Of a stretch of DNA of 7,783 nucleotides, positions 1-6,302 are shown piece by piece. The position numbers and the translations under genes were made by a program. Source of the DNA: Bacteroidaceae bacterium (lineage in GTDB: Bacteria; Bacteroidota; Bacteroidia; Bacteroidales; Bacteroidaceae); assembly GCA_016292545.1 (NCBI GenBank), contig JAEDIG010000119.1:1-7783 (forward strand). The letters are read 5' to 3'. A model generated the notes under the pieces. That model searched no databases. It was not told the DNA's origin and saw only the letters and a program-made list of their open reading frames with translations. Each line of letters starts with the position of its first letter. Position 1 is the first letter of the stretch.

Positions 1-1922
1 ATGCAATACATGCCCAGGGAAAGCAGCTCGCTGAGCGGATTCTGCCACCACTGTTCGTAGTCGAAGCTCACGTTCATGAAGCGATGGGCTGCGCTCACCA
101 CACCCATGAGGGCACCTCCGGCAATGAAGCCGCTGGCAATGAGTGTGCCGCGCTCGGAACGGGCGTTGTTGACGGCCTCATTGGTGGAGCGTGTGCTCAC
201 GAAATGGTTGATGGCTCCGCCCACGATGAGGGGAAGGTTGAGTTCGAGGGGAATGAACATGCCCAGGGCAAATGCCAGGGCACTGATGCCGCACAGGTCG
301 AGGGCGATGGCCAGTGCCGCACCTATTCCATAGAGCATCCAGGGCGCGCCGCTGCCGCTCATCATCGGTTCTATGACGGCTGCCATGGCGTTGGCCTGAG
401 GGGCGGCCAGCACACCGCTGGTGAATCCGTAGGTCTTGTTGAGAATCATGATTACACCGGCCACTGTGGCTGCGCTCACCAGTGTGCCCAGGAACTTCCA
501 TGTTTCCTGCTTCCGCGGGGTGGCTCCCAGCCAGTAGCCAATCTTGAGGTCGGTGATGAATCCGCCTGCCATGCTCAGGGCCGTGCACACCACGCCACCC
601 ATGATGAGGGCGGCCACCATGCCACTGGAGCCGCTGAGGCCTGCGGCCACCATGACCATGCTGGCCAGAATGAGGGTCATGAGGGTCATGCCGCTCACGG
701 GGTTGGTGCCTACGATGGCAATGGCGTTGGCTGCCACTGTGGTGAAGAGGAAGCAGATGACGGCCACCACCAGCAGGGCTATGGCGGTGAAACGCAGGCT
801 TCCGCCCATCACATCCCACATGAAGAAGGCAGCCACGGCAATGAGGGTAATCACCAGGCCAAAGGAGATGGTCTTCATGGAAAGGTCGGTCTGGGTGCGT
901 TCGGGCTTCTCCATCCTGCCGGCCTGCTTGCCGCCCAGTTCACGCCCGGCCAGGGATATGGCCCCAAAGATAATCTTGCGGCTCTTGATGATGCCGATGA
1001 TGCCGGCCATGGCAATGCCGCCGATGCCGATGCTCTTGGCATAGCGGTAGAGTTCCTCGGGCGAGGCCGCTGCAGCCGTAACCCCTTCGGCTATCTCCAG
1101 GCCGGGCCAGCAGAGGGCGATGGCGGGCACGATAACCCACCATACGGCCACCGACCCCATGCAGATGATGGCTGCATACTTGAAGCCCACGATGTAGCCC
1201 ATGCCCAGCACGGCGGCGCTGGTGTTCATCTTGAACACGAGCTTGGCCTTCTCGGCCACCACATCGCCCCACAGGAGGGCACGGCTGGTGAAGTTTTCAT
1301 GCCACAGGCCGAATGTGGCCACGGCAAAGTCGAACAGGCCGCCCAGCAGACCGGCTGCCAGCAGCGGCTTGGCCTGGTCGCCTCCCTTTTCTCCGTTCAC
1401 GAGAATCTGGGTGCTGGCCGTGGCTTCGGGGAAGGGGTACTTGCCGTGCATCTCCTTGACAAAGAACTTCCGGAAGGGGATGAGCATGAGGATGCCCAGG
1501 ATGCCGCCCAGCAGGCTGGCCAGGAACACTTCCATGAAGTTGACGGTCATTTCGGGGTACTTGGCTTGCAGGATGTAGAGGGCGGGCAGGGTGAAGATGG
1601 CTCCGGCCACGATTACGCCACTGCATGCGCCGATGCTCTGGATGATGACGTTTTCGCCAAGTGCTCCCTTGCGACGGGTGGCGCTGCTCAGGCCCACGGC
1701 AATGATGGTGATGGGAATGGCGGCCTCGAACACCTGGCCCACCTTGAGGCCCAGGAATGCGGCTGCGGCACTGAAGACAACAGCCATTACCAGTCCCCAG
1801 GCTACACTCCAAAAAGTTACTTCTCTCGGCCGCTCCTGCGGCTCCATGAGGGGCGTGTACTGTTCGCCTTCCTCCAGTGGCCGGAACGCATTGTCCGGCA
1901 GTGTGTCTTTTTTCTTTGTCAT
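1..1922 (-). CDS. OPT-family oligopeptide transporter, 3' end beyond window
   Basis: Inner-membrane transporter of the OPT (oligopeptide transporter) family, which imports small peptides or metal chelates, probably by cation symport; the substrate cannot be read from sequence. 640 codons are visible and the C-terminus lies beyond base 1. A charged, soluble N-terminus (about residues 1-35) precedes many hydrophobic segments (about 36-57, 67-79, 91-118, 128-150, 186-205, 236-275, 298-320, 351-370, 378-404, 412-428, 474-494, 530-571). Family-like motifs are LGLKVGQVFEAAIP (57-70), KYPFPEATA (161-169), GTNPVSGMT (405-413), DLKIGYWLGATPRKQ (458-472) and ALGMFIPLELNLP (552-564). Bacterial members are usually about 650-680 residues, so little is missing. 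The start is the ATG at 1920-1922, in an A/T-rich leader 30 bp after the lipoprotein stop codon. No promoter is seen in that gap, so it is probably co-transcribed with the lipoprotein. The family call is firm; the substrate is unknown. Confidence 0.93.
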   Translation of the reverse strand, partial: MTKKKDTLPDNAFRPLEEGEQYTPLMEPQERPREVTFWSVAWGLVMAVVFSAAAAFLGLKVGQVFEAAIPITIIAVGLSSATRRKGALGENVIIQSIGACSGVIVAGAIFTLPALYILQAKYPEMTVNFMEVFLASLLGGILGILMLIPFRKFFVKEMHGKYPFPEATASTQILVNGEKGGDQAKPLLAAGLLGGLFDFAVATFGLWHENFTSRALLWGDVVAEKAKLVFKMNTSAAVLGMGYIVGFKYAAIICMGSVAVWWVIVPAIALCWPGLEIAEGVTAAAASPEELYRYAKSIGIGGIAMAGIIGIIKSRKIIFGAISLAGRELGGKQAGRMEKPERTQTDLSMKTISFGLVITLIAVAAFFMWDVMGGSLRFTAIALLVVAVICFLFTTVAANAIAIVGTNPVSGMTLMTLILASMVMVAAGLSGSSGMVAALIMGGVVCTALSMAGGFITDLKIGYWLGATPRKQETWKFLGTLVSAATVAGVIMILNKTYGFTSGVLAAPQANAMAAVIEPMMSGSGAPWMLYGIGAALAIALDLCGISALAFALGMFIPLELNLPLIVGGAINHFVSTRSTNEAVNNARSERGTLIASGFIAGGALMGVVSAAHRFMNVSFDYEQWWQNPLSELLSLGMYC

Positions 1923-1952
1923 TTATGTGTGTTGTATGTAATGTGTTTCTGC

Positions 1953-2549
1953 TTATTGCGTTTCGCATTGCAGGTAGCGGTTTCCGCGGGCCACAATCTT
2001 TCCGTCGTCAGCGCCGTCTCCGTCGGCACGGCTGGGGGCATAGTAGGGGTAGCCCCAGTCGGCACGCAGGCCGAAGCTGTAGTAGGCGTTGTAGGGTGTC
2101 CAGTCGTAATAGTCGGCCCACTTGTATAGCCGGAAACGGTCGGTGGCATCAGGGAAGTAGCCCGTGAAGAGGCTGTTGCTCATCCGATATTCGTAAATCG
2201 ACGTGTTCAGCTCGGGGCAGCCGGGATAGGACAGGTGGATGACTCCGTCGCGGACCGACCAGTGGAAATAGTAATACTGATAGGCATAGGGGCCATAGTC
2301 GTAGTAGTCGATTTGCCGTCCGTAGCCCGTTGTGGCCATGTCGTAGTTCGGGAAGAACTCGATGCGGGTGTCGTAGCAGTAGAATATCTCCTGCCGTCCG
2401 CGGTACTCGTAGACATAGTACATGCCCCAGTCGCCTTTCCATTTGCCGCTCAAAGTCATTGACAGACTGATGTCTTCGTCGCATGAAGTCATGCACAGGC
2501 TGCACAGCATTGTGAGTGCAAGCACGATTTTTTGTGATAGTCTTTTCAT
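1953..2549 (-). CDS. Tyrosine-rich surface lipoprotein, unknown function
   Basis: A 198-residue predicted lipoprotein that I do not recognise by name. The N-terminus has Lys2/Arg3, a hydrophobic core (about 8-19) and a lipobox-like CMTSC, giving lipidation at Cys23. Residues 24-26 are Asp-Glu-Asp. Acidic residues just after the cysteine act as a surface-export signal in Bacteroidetes, so the mature protein may face the cell exterior. The mature part begins with a lipocalin-like pattern (LSGKWKGDWGMYY). It is extraordinarily aromatic: I count 30 Tyr in 198 residues, many in runs (YYDYGPYAYQYYYF), plus 6 Trp. This would suit a beta-barrel or a surface that binds carbohydrate or peptide. It is the first gene of a unit with the OPT transporter and has a well-matched promoter at 2585-2616. 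A role in capturing the transporter's substrate is inference from adjacency only. Confidence 0.85.
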   Translation of the reverse strand: MKRLSQKIVLALTMLCSLCMTSCDEDISLSMTLSGKWKGDWGMYYVYEYRGRQEIFYCYDTRIEFFPNYDMATTGYGRQIDYYDYGPYAYQYYYFHWSVRDGVIHLSYPGCPELNTSIYEYRMSNSLFTGYFPDATDRFRLYKWADYYDWTPYNAYYSFGLRADWGYPYYAPSRADGDGADDGKIVARGNRYLQCETQ

Positions 2550-2584
2550 ATCCGTTATGTCCGTTTAATGATCGTTTCTGTCTG

Positions 2585-2616
2585 CAAAGTTAGTCGTTGG
2601 CAGGCATGCGGGCAAA
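2585..2616 (-). promoter_or_regulatory. sigma-ABfr promoter for lipoprotein-OPT unit
   Basis: Read on the minus strand, TTTG (2616-2613), a 20-bp spacer and TAACTTTG (2592-2585) match the Bacteroidetes -33/-7 consensus (TTTG, about 20 bp, TAnnTTTG). Transcription would begin about 30 nt upstream of the lipoprotein ATG at 2549. Confidence 0.8.
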
Positions 2617-2632
2617 GGAATTTTCATAATGT

Positions 2633-2651
2633 ATCGGGGGAGAATCCCGAT
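2633..2651 (-). terminator. Possible weak hairpin after epimerase gene
   Basis: A 6-bp stem (2633-2638 pairs with 2646-2651) with a 7-nt loop lies 21 bp downstream of the epimerase stop codon. An alternative 5-bp stem, agaat/attct, overlaps it. No clear T-run follows on the minus strand, so this is weak evidence for an intrinsic terminator. It does lie between the epimerase gene and the next promoter, where a terminator would be expected. Confidence 0.3.
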
Positions 2652-2671
2652 TCTGGTGGCGGGAAAGTCGC

Positions 2672-3544
2672 CTACAAGGCCGTGATGGTGTAGGTGTTCG
2701 ACCATTCGCTCTGGGGACTGAGACTGTTCACCAGGCTCCGGTCCTTCAGTTCCACGGGCTTGGCATAGCTGTCGCAGATGCCGTTCCATGGCTCTATGCA
2801 CACAAAGGGGCTGTTTCCGTCGTTGGGTGCCCACATGGCGATGACGGGAGCGTTGAAGCATACGCGCAGCACGGGGTCGCGATGCTTGTTGATGAGCGTA
2901 ATCTTCTGGAAACGACCGGTCTGTTCGAGAATCGTGTCGCATGCAAAGGTGTGGTTGGTGAGGGGCAGAAGACCGTCGTGAAGCTGCACCGTCTTGGTTT
3001 CGGGATGGCAATATCCATCGGGCAACACCACATTGCTGATGAACTCGGGGGCATCATTGGTGTAGAGGTAGCCGTGTATTTTGTCGTTCCCGTTAAAGTC
3101 GGGCAGATTGAAGGCGGGATGGGCACCAATCATGAAATACATGAACTTGTTGTTGGGGTTCTTCACCCGCCATCCCACATTGAGTGCACATCCCACAATC
3201 GTGTAGGTCACCTTGAGTTCAAAGTGGTAGGGGTATGCCTTCAGCGTCTCTGGGGTGTCGGAGAGGGTGAACTCCAGCATGGTTTCCTGCTGGCAGGTGA
3301 CCTTGAACTCCATGTCTGCTGCAAAACCATGCTTCGGCATGGGATAGCTGTTGCCGTCGATGGTAATCGTATCGTTCCAGCTTTTACCGGGAAAGGGGAA
3401 GAGCAGTGGGGAACGGCGGTTCCAGTACTGGGGGTTACCCTGCCACAGGAGTTCTGTTCCGTCGGCATTGACGATGCTCTGAAGTTCTGCGCCGATGGAG
3501 CTTATTTCCACGCGCAGACGGTCGGTCTGGATAGTGTAAATCAT
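2672..3544 (-). CDS. Aldose 1-epimerase family protein (LacX-like)
   Basis: A 290-residue cytosolic protein of the aldose 1-epimerase (galactose mutarotase) superfamily, LacX-like branch; the family interconverts alpha and beta anomers of sugars. Visible family motifs: RRSPLLFPFPG (43-53), PKHGFAAD with His72 (70-77), MIGAHPAFNLP with His142 (138-148), and CIEPWNGICDS with Glu251 (249-259). By family analogy the two His and the Glu are the likely acid/base residues. The length suits the LacX-like group. An in-frame ATG lies at 3619, but the chosen start at 3544 is better: a matched promoter at 3578-3608 lies between the two, so the longer form would begin upstream of the transcript, and homologues start close to the IQTDRLRVEISSIGAEL strand. 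It is monocistronic as far as seen and divergent from fhs. No sugar-utilisation genes adjoin it, so the physiological sugar is unknown. Confidence 0.93.
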   Translation of the reverse strand: MIYTIQTDRLRVEISSIGAELQSIVNADGTELLWQGNPQYWNRRSPLLFPFPGKSWNDTITIDGNSYPMPKHGFAADMEFKVTCQQETMLEFTLSDTPETLKAYPYHFELKVTYTIVGCALNVGWRVKNPNNKFMYFMIGAHPAFNLPDFNGNDKIHGYLYTNDAPEFISNVVLPDGYCHPETKTVQLHDGLLPLTNHTFACDTILEQTGRFQKITLINKHRDPVLRVCFNAPVIAMWAPNDGNSPFVCIEPWNGICDSYAKPVELKDRSLVNSLSPQSEWSNTYTITAL

Positions 3545-3577
3545 ACAGAAAGTCGTATAAAAGTTGTTTTTTTCGCA

Positions 3578-3608
3578 CAAATTTAAGCATTTTCTTTGAC
3601 TATTCAAA
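3578..3608 (-). promoter_or_regulatory. sigma-ABfr promoter for the epimerase gene
   Basis: On the minus strand, TTTG (3608-3605), a 19-bp spacer and TAAATTTG (3585-3578) fit the Bacteroidetes consensus. The leader to the ATG at 3544 would be roughly 27 nt. Its boxes interleave with those of the fhs promoter on the other strand. Confidence 0.8.
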
Positions 3609-3626
3609 TCATTTGTCATAAATTTG
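3595..3626 (+). promoter_or_regulatory. sigma-ABfr promoter for fhs
   Basis: TTTG (3595-3598), a 20-bp spacer and TAAATTTG (3619-3626) match the Bacteroidetes consensus. Transcription would start near 3632, leaving a leader of about 17 nt before the ATG at 3649. That is too short for a riboswitch, and the leader is A/T-rich without a Shine-Dalgarno sequence. Confidence 0.8.
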
Positions 3627-3648
3627 TGGAAAATCTATCAATATTATT

Positions 3649-5316
3649 ATGAAAACAGACATCGAAATCGCACGAGAAACCGTACTTCAGCCCATTGAGG
3701 CTGTAGCGGGCAAGATTGGCATTCCCTCAGAGTGTCTCGAACAGTATGGAAAATACATTGCCAAGGTTCCTGAATCTCTGGCCGACGACAATCAGATTGG
3801 CAAGCACCACCTGATTCTGGTTACGGCCATCACGCCCACAAAGGCCGGCATCGGGAAAACCACCGTGAGCGTGGGCCTGTCGTTGGGCATGAACAAAATC
3901 GGCAAAAAAGCCGTCGTGGCATTGCGCGAGCCCTCGCTGGGTCCCTGCTTCGGCATGAAGGGCGGAGCCGCCGGAGGCGGTTATGCACAGGTGCTTCCCA
4001 TGGACAAGATCAACCTCCATTTCACGGGCGACTTCCATGCCATCACTTGTGCCCACAACATGATTGCAGCCATGCTCGACAATTACATCTACCAGCATCG
4101 CGACGAAGGGTTTGCCATGCGTGAGGTGCTGTGGAAACGCGTGCTCGACGTGAACGACCGCAATCTGCGCCAGGTGGTTACGGGCCTGGGTGCCAAAACC
4201 AATGGCGTGACCATGGAAAGTGGTTTCGACATTACGCCTGCAAGCGAAATCATGGCCATTCTTTGTCTGTCGAGGGATGCAGCCGACCTTCGTCGGCGCA
4301 TCGAGAACATCCTGCTGGGCACCACCATCGAAGGCAAACCGTTCTATGTAAAGGACATGGGTGTGGCAGGCGCCATCTGTGTGCTTTTGCAGGATGCACT
4401 TCACCCCAATCTGGTGCAGACAACCGAGCATACGCCGGCACTGGTGCATGGCGGTCCGTTTGCCAACATTGCCCACGGATGCAACAGCATTCTGGCCACA
4501 AAACTGGCTCTTACGTATGGCGATTATGTGATTACGGAGGCCGGCTTCGGTGCCGACCTGGGTGCCGAGAAGTTTTTCAACATCAAGTGCCGCAAGAGTG
4601 GCCTGCAGCCCTCGCTCACCGTATTGGTGGCCACCACACAAGGCCTGAAGATGCATGGAGGCGTGCCTCTGGACGGCATCAAACTGCCCAACCGCAAGGG
4701 GCTGGTGAAGGGTATGGAGAACCTCGACAAGCACGTCCGCAACCTGCAGGGATTCGGTCAGACCGTGGTGGTATGTTTCAACCGTTTTGCCACCGACACC
4801 GACGATGAAATCGCGCTCTGCCGTGAGCATTGTGCCCAGCTGGGCGTGGGCTTTGCCGTGAACAATGCCTTCAACGAAGGCGGAGAGGGTGCGGTTGAAT
4901 TGGCACAGCTGGTGGTGGACACCATTGCCGCCCATCCCAGCAAGCCGCTGTTCTTCACCTATCCCGACGAGGCCAGCATTGAGGCCAAGGCCGAGGCTGT
5001 ATGCCGAAACATCTATGGTGCCGACAAGGTAGTGTTTGCCCCGGCTGCCAAGCGGATGATTGAAAAGATTCGCGAGATGGGGCTCTCCCATTTCCCCATC
5101 TGCATTGCCAAGACCCAGTATTCGTTCAGTGCCGACCAGAAGGCGTATGGCGTGCCCAAGGGCTTCACCATCAACATCCGCGATATTGTCATCAACTGCG
5201 GAGCCGAACTGATTGTGCTGATTGCAGGCGACATCCTGCGTATGCCCGGATTGCCCAAGAGCCCTCAGGCCGAACGCATCGACATCGTAGACGGCGAGAT
5301 TGTTGGGTTGTCCTGA
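3649..5316 (+). CDS. fhs: Formate-tetrahydrofolate ligase
   Basis: Cytosolic enzyme (10-formyl-THF synthetase) that joins formate to tetrahydrofolate with ATP hydrolysis, supplying 10-formyl-THF to one-carbon metabolism and purine synthesis. The 555 residues equal the usual family length and the protein looks intact. Visible: the P-loop-like TPTKAGIGKTT (62-72), the highly conserved block REPSLGPCFGMKGGAAGGGYAQV (93-115), NLHFTGDFHAITCAHNM (122-138), a region matching the second family signature, VATTQGLKMHGGVPL, and NEGGEGA in the C-terminal half. The P-loop has Lys-Ala-Gly-Ile where many family members have Pro-Ala-Gly-Glu. I believe this is usual in Bacteroidales enzymes, not a defect. The start at 3649 fits the promoter at 3595-3626. 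It is a single-gene unit: a 1-kb repeat region follows and a divergent epimerase precedes. Confidence 0.98.
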   Translation: MKTDIEIARETVLQPIEAVAGKIGIPSECLEQYGKYIAKVPESLADDNQIGKHHLILVTAITPTKAGIGKTTVSVGLSLGMNKIGKKAVVALREPSLGPCFGMKGGAAGGGYAQVLPMDKINLHFTGDFHAITCAHNMIAAMLDNYIYQHRDEGFAMREVLWKRVLDVNDRNLRQVVTGLGAKTNGVTMESGFDITPASEIMAILCLSRDAADLRRRIENILLGTTIEGKPFYVKDMGVAGAICVLLQDALHPNLVQTTEHTPALVHGGPFANIAHGCNSILATKLALTYGDYVITEAGFGADLGAEKFFNIKCRKSGLQPSLTVLVATTQGLKMHGGVPLDGIKLPNRKGLVKGMENLDKHVRNLQGFGQTVVVCFNRFATDTDDEIALCREHCAQLGVGFAVNNAFNEGGEGAVELAQLVVDTIAAHPSKPLFFTYPDEASIEAKAEAVCRNIYGADKVVFAPAAKRMIEKIREMGLSHFPICIAKTQYSFSADQKAYGVPKGFTINIRDIVINCGAELIVLIAGDILRMPGLPKSPQAERIDIVDGEIVGLS

Positions 5317-5334
5317 TGTAGATTCCGCTCCGGC

Positions 5335-5368
5335 TATATTCCGCAACGCATCTTTTTGTCCCGAGCGT
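5335..5368 (+). repeat. 34-bp direct repeat R, copy 1
   Basis: A 34-bp sequence starting tatattccgcaacgc and ending cccgagcgt, identical to the copy at 5708-5741 except for one base (t here, c there, in the stretch after ttttt). It begins 18 bp after the fhs stop codon. The two copies bracket the inverted module pair in the same orientation. Confidence 0.92.
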
Positions 5369-5396
5369 TCCGTGCTGTTCTGCCAAAGAGATGATT

Positions 5397-5520
5397 GGGT
5401 GTTCTACGCCCTGAAAGGGCAACCTGCCCTCAGCCCAGGGCAGAATGGAGCGGAGCGGAATGGCACCCTGGGTATCACGCACCACACACAAAAGACAACG
5501 CCCTGGAAGGGCAAAAGCAG
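5397..5520 (+). repeat. Three-hairpin REP-like module A, copy 1
   Basis: About 124 bp made of three GC-rich hairpins: gccct/agggc at 5408-5420, cccaggg (5434-5440) pairing with ccctggg (5466-5472), and gccct/agggc at 5500-5512. The reverse complement recurs at 5562-5674 with the same order, the same flanking words (gggtgttct at one end, ggcaaaagc at the other) and the same internal words (caacctg, cagcccaggg, caccctgggta, ccacacaca). The central loop here is longer and carries a short ggagc duplication. It resembles the hairpin repeats dispersed in Bacteroidetes genomes; dispersal in this genome cannot be seen from the window. Confidence 0.85.
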
Positions 5521-5561
5521 GACTACATGTCGTGGTTAATATCAATAACCTTACTGATAGT

Positions 5562-5674
5562 CTGGCTTTTGCCCCTGTAGGGCGACGGTTTGTGTGTGGA
5601 CTTGATTACCCAGGGTGCTGCTTCGCTCTACCCTGGGCTGAGAGCAGGTTGCCCCTCCAGGGCGCAGAACACCC
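5562..5674 (-). repeat. Three-hairpin REP-like module A, copy 2 (inverted)
   Basis: An inverted, diverged copy of the module at 5397-5520. Its hairpins are gccc/gggc at 5571-5583, cccagggt (5609-5616) pairing with accctggg (5630-5637), and a bulged gccct/agggc at 5651-5663. The 41-bp spacer between the copies (5521-5561) contains a small hairpin, ggtta/taacc (5534-5550). Together the copies form a tail-to-tail pair that could extrude as one large cruciform. Confidence 0.85.
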
Positions 5675-5707
5675 TCCTCCTTTTGAACAGATACTAGCCG
5701 TTGTCAT

Positions 5708-5741
5708 TATATTCCGCAACGCATCTTTTTGCCCCGAGCGT
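5708..5741 (+). repeat. 34-bp direct repeat R, copy 2
   Basis: Second copy of the repeat at 5335-5368, matching at 33 of 34 positions. Its last 5 bp overlap the left arm of the 34-bp inverted repeat (5737-5770), so the two repeat families may be parts of one longer unit of which copy 1 is a truncated version. Confidence 0.92.
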
Positions 5742-5986
5742 CCACAGTGTCCCGCGTCCACTGGAACCGATTTGCACCTGCACACTCCATGCCCGTATGC
5801 CATTTTCTGATGCCTGGAGAGGAAAAAGAGAGAGAAAATAATGATTTTTTGAGTTAATATATACTAATTTATATCGCGCGCGCGATGTAGACTTATAGTT
5901 AGTATATATGAACGGTTAATTGATAGATAGAATATAGACTTTATACCCCAATTCGGTTCCAGTGGACGCGGGACACTGTGGACGCT
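5737..5986. mobile_element. MITE-like segment with perfect 34-bp inverted ends
   Basis: The left arm (5737-5770, agcgtccacagtg to ctggaaccga) and the right arm (5953-5986) are perfect reverse complements over 34 bp and enclose 182 bp with no gene. The interior is strongly AT-rich between about 5835 and 5950. The outer flanks continue to match weakly for a few bases beyond 5986, and I find no target-site duplication. The form fits a miniature inverted-repeat element or a REP-type pair; it could equally be two independent copies of a dispersed repeat that landed in opposite orientation. No transposase is in the window. Confidence 0.6.
5857..5909. repeat. AT-rich inverted repeat around a (CG)5 palindrome
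   Basis: 11-bp perfect arms (atatatactaa at 5857-5867 and its complement at 5899-5909) flank a 31-nt loop. Inside the loop is a perfect 14-bp palindrome, atcgcgcgcgcgat (5873-5886). Five consecutive CG steps inside AT-rich DNA favour cruciform or left-handed DNA. It lies near the middle of the 34-bp inverted repeat. Confidence 0.75.
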
Positions 5987-6008
5987 TTGGGCATCGGATA
6001 GTGCCGTG

Positions 6009-6074
6009 TTGCTGCCTAACTGGAAAAAAATTGTTTCCCAACTGGGTAGCAAAATTTTTCCAGTTGGGCAGCAA
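6009..6074. repeat. Long hairpin, 20-bp arms
   Basis: The left arm (6009-6028) and right arm (6055-6074) pair over 20 bp with a single mismatch, which would be a U-G wobble in plus-strand RNA. The loop is 26 nt. Each arm contains the word aactgg or its complement next to an A or T run. A third related word (cccaactgggtagc, 6037-6050) sits in the loop, giving an alternative fold. In either direction the hairpin could act as a transcription stop or be a processed RNA. It lies between convergent fhs and nitroreductase. Confidence 0.7.
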
Positions 6075-6115
6075 AAAGGGAGTAATTTTCCCTCTCCAGG
6101 CCCACAAAAAGGCGG

Positions 6116-6132
6116 GTGTCCCGCGTCCACTG
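6116..6132 (+). repeat. Partial third copy of the inverted-repeat core
   Basis: 17 bp (gtgtcccgcgtccactg) identical to an internal part of the left arm at 5737-5770, in the same orientation. Its flanks differ. Here it overlaps a small hairpin, gcggg/cccgc (6112-6124). It shows that this sequence word is repeated beyond the one inverted pair. Confidence 0.8.
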
Positions 6133-6185
6133 CGATACGCATGCGAGCACGCACATACACACGGGGGAGCATCTGTGCTGCACGT

Positions 6186-6219
6186 CAGGTCGGAAACGGA
6201 CTGACGACAGGTCGGAAAC
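6186..6219 (+). repeat. Two 12-bp direct repeats, 22-bp period
   Basis: caggtcggaaac occurs at 6186-6197 and again at 6208-6219. A related word, gtcggaaag, occurs again near 6258. The pair lies just upstream of the promoter-like site at 6223-6253, with a period of about two helical turns, so a regulator-binding role is conceivable. Confidence 0.6.
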
Positions 6220-6222
6220 CCC

Positions 6223-6253
6223 TTGCGGGAACGGAAACCTTGCCGTAACTTTG
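6223..6253 (+). promoter_or_regulatory. Orphan sigma-ABfr-like promoter
   Basis: TTG (6223-6225), a 20-bp spacer and TAACTTTG (6246-6253) match the Bacteroidetes consensus nearly as well as the gene promoters here. No plus-strand gene follows: transcription would run through a hairpin at 6288-6302 and then antisense into the nitroreductase gene. It may be a chance match, a relic of a lost gene or element, or the promoter of an untranslated RNA. Confidence 0.45.
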
Positions 6254-6287
6254 CACCGTCGGAAAGCCGGAAAAGGCCGAAAGCTAC

Positions 6288-6302
6288 CATCGGCGGCCGA
6301 TG
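6288..6302. terminator. Small GC hairpin beyond nitroreductase
   Basis: catcgg (6288-6293) pairs with ccgatg (6297-6302) around a 3-nt loop. It lies about 57 bp past the nitroreductase stop codon and downstream of the orphan promoter. No clean T-run follows on either strand, so a terminator role is only possible. Confidence 0.3.

Noticed and set aside
84..2129. 681-codon plus-strand open frame
   Set aside because: It is antisense to the OPT transporter, whose frame gives a coherent membrane protein with family motifs. The plus-strand translation is a His/Gly/Ala-rich low-complexity product caused by the codon bias of the real gene.
3545..3619. 25-residue N-terminal extension of the epimerase (start at 3619)
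   Set aside because: The matched promoter boxes at 3578-3608 lie within it, and the family begins near the residue encoded at 3544.
3627..3648. Folate riboswitch ahead of fhs
   Set aside because: The leader predicted from the promoter is only about 17-20 nt and A/T-rich, too short for any riboswitch fold.
3727..5346. 539-codon minus-strand open frame
   Set aside because: Fully antisense to fhs, which is conserved along its entire length; the antisense product has no recognisable motif.
5317..5741. CRISPR array
   Set aside because: The direct repeats occur only twice, about 370 bp apart, with hairpin modules between them; there are no regular spacers and no cas genes.
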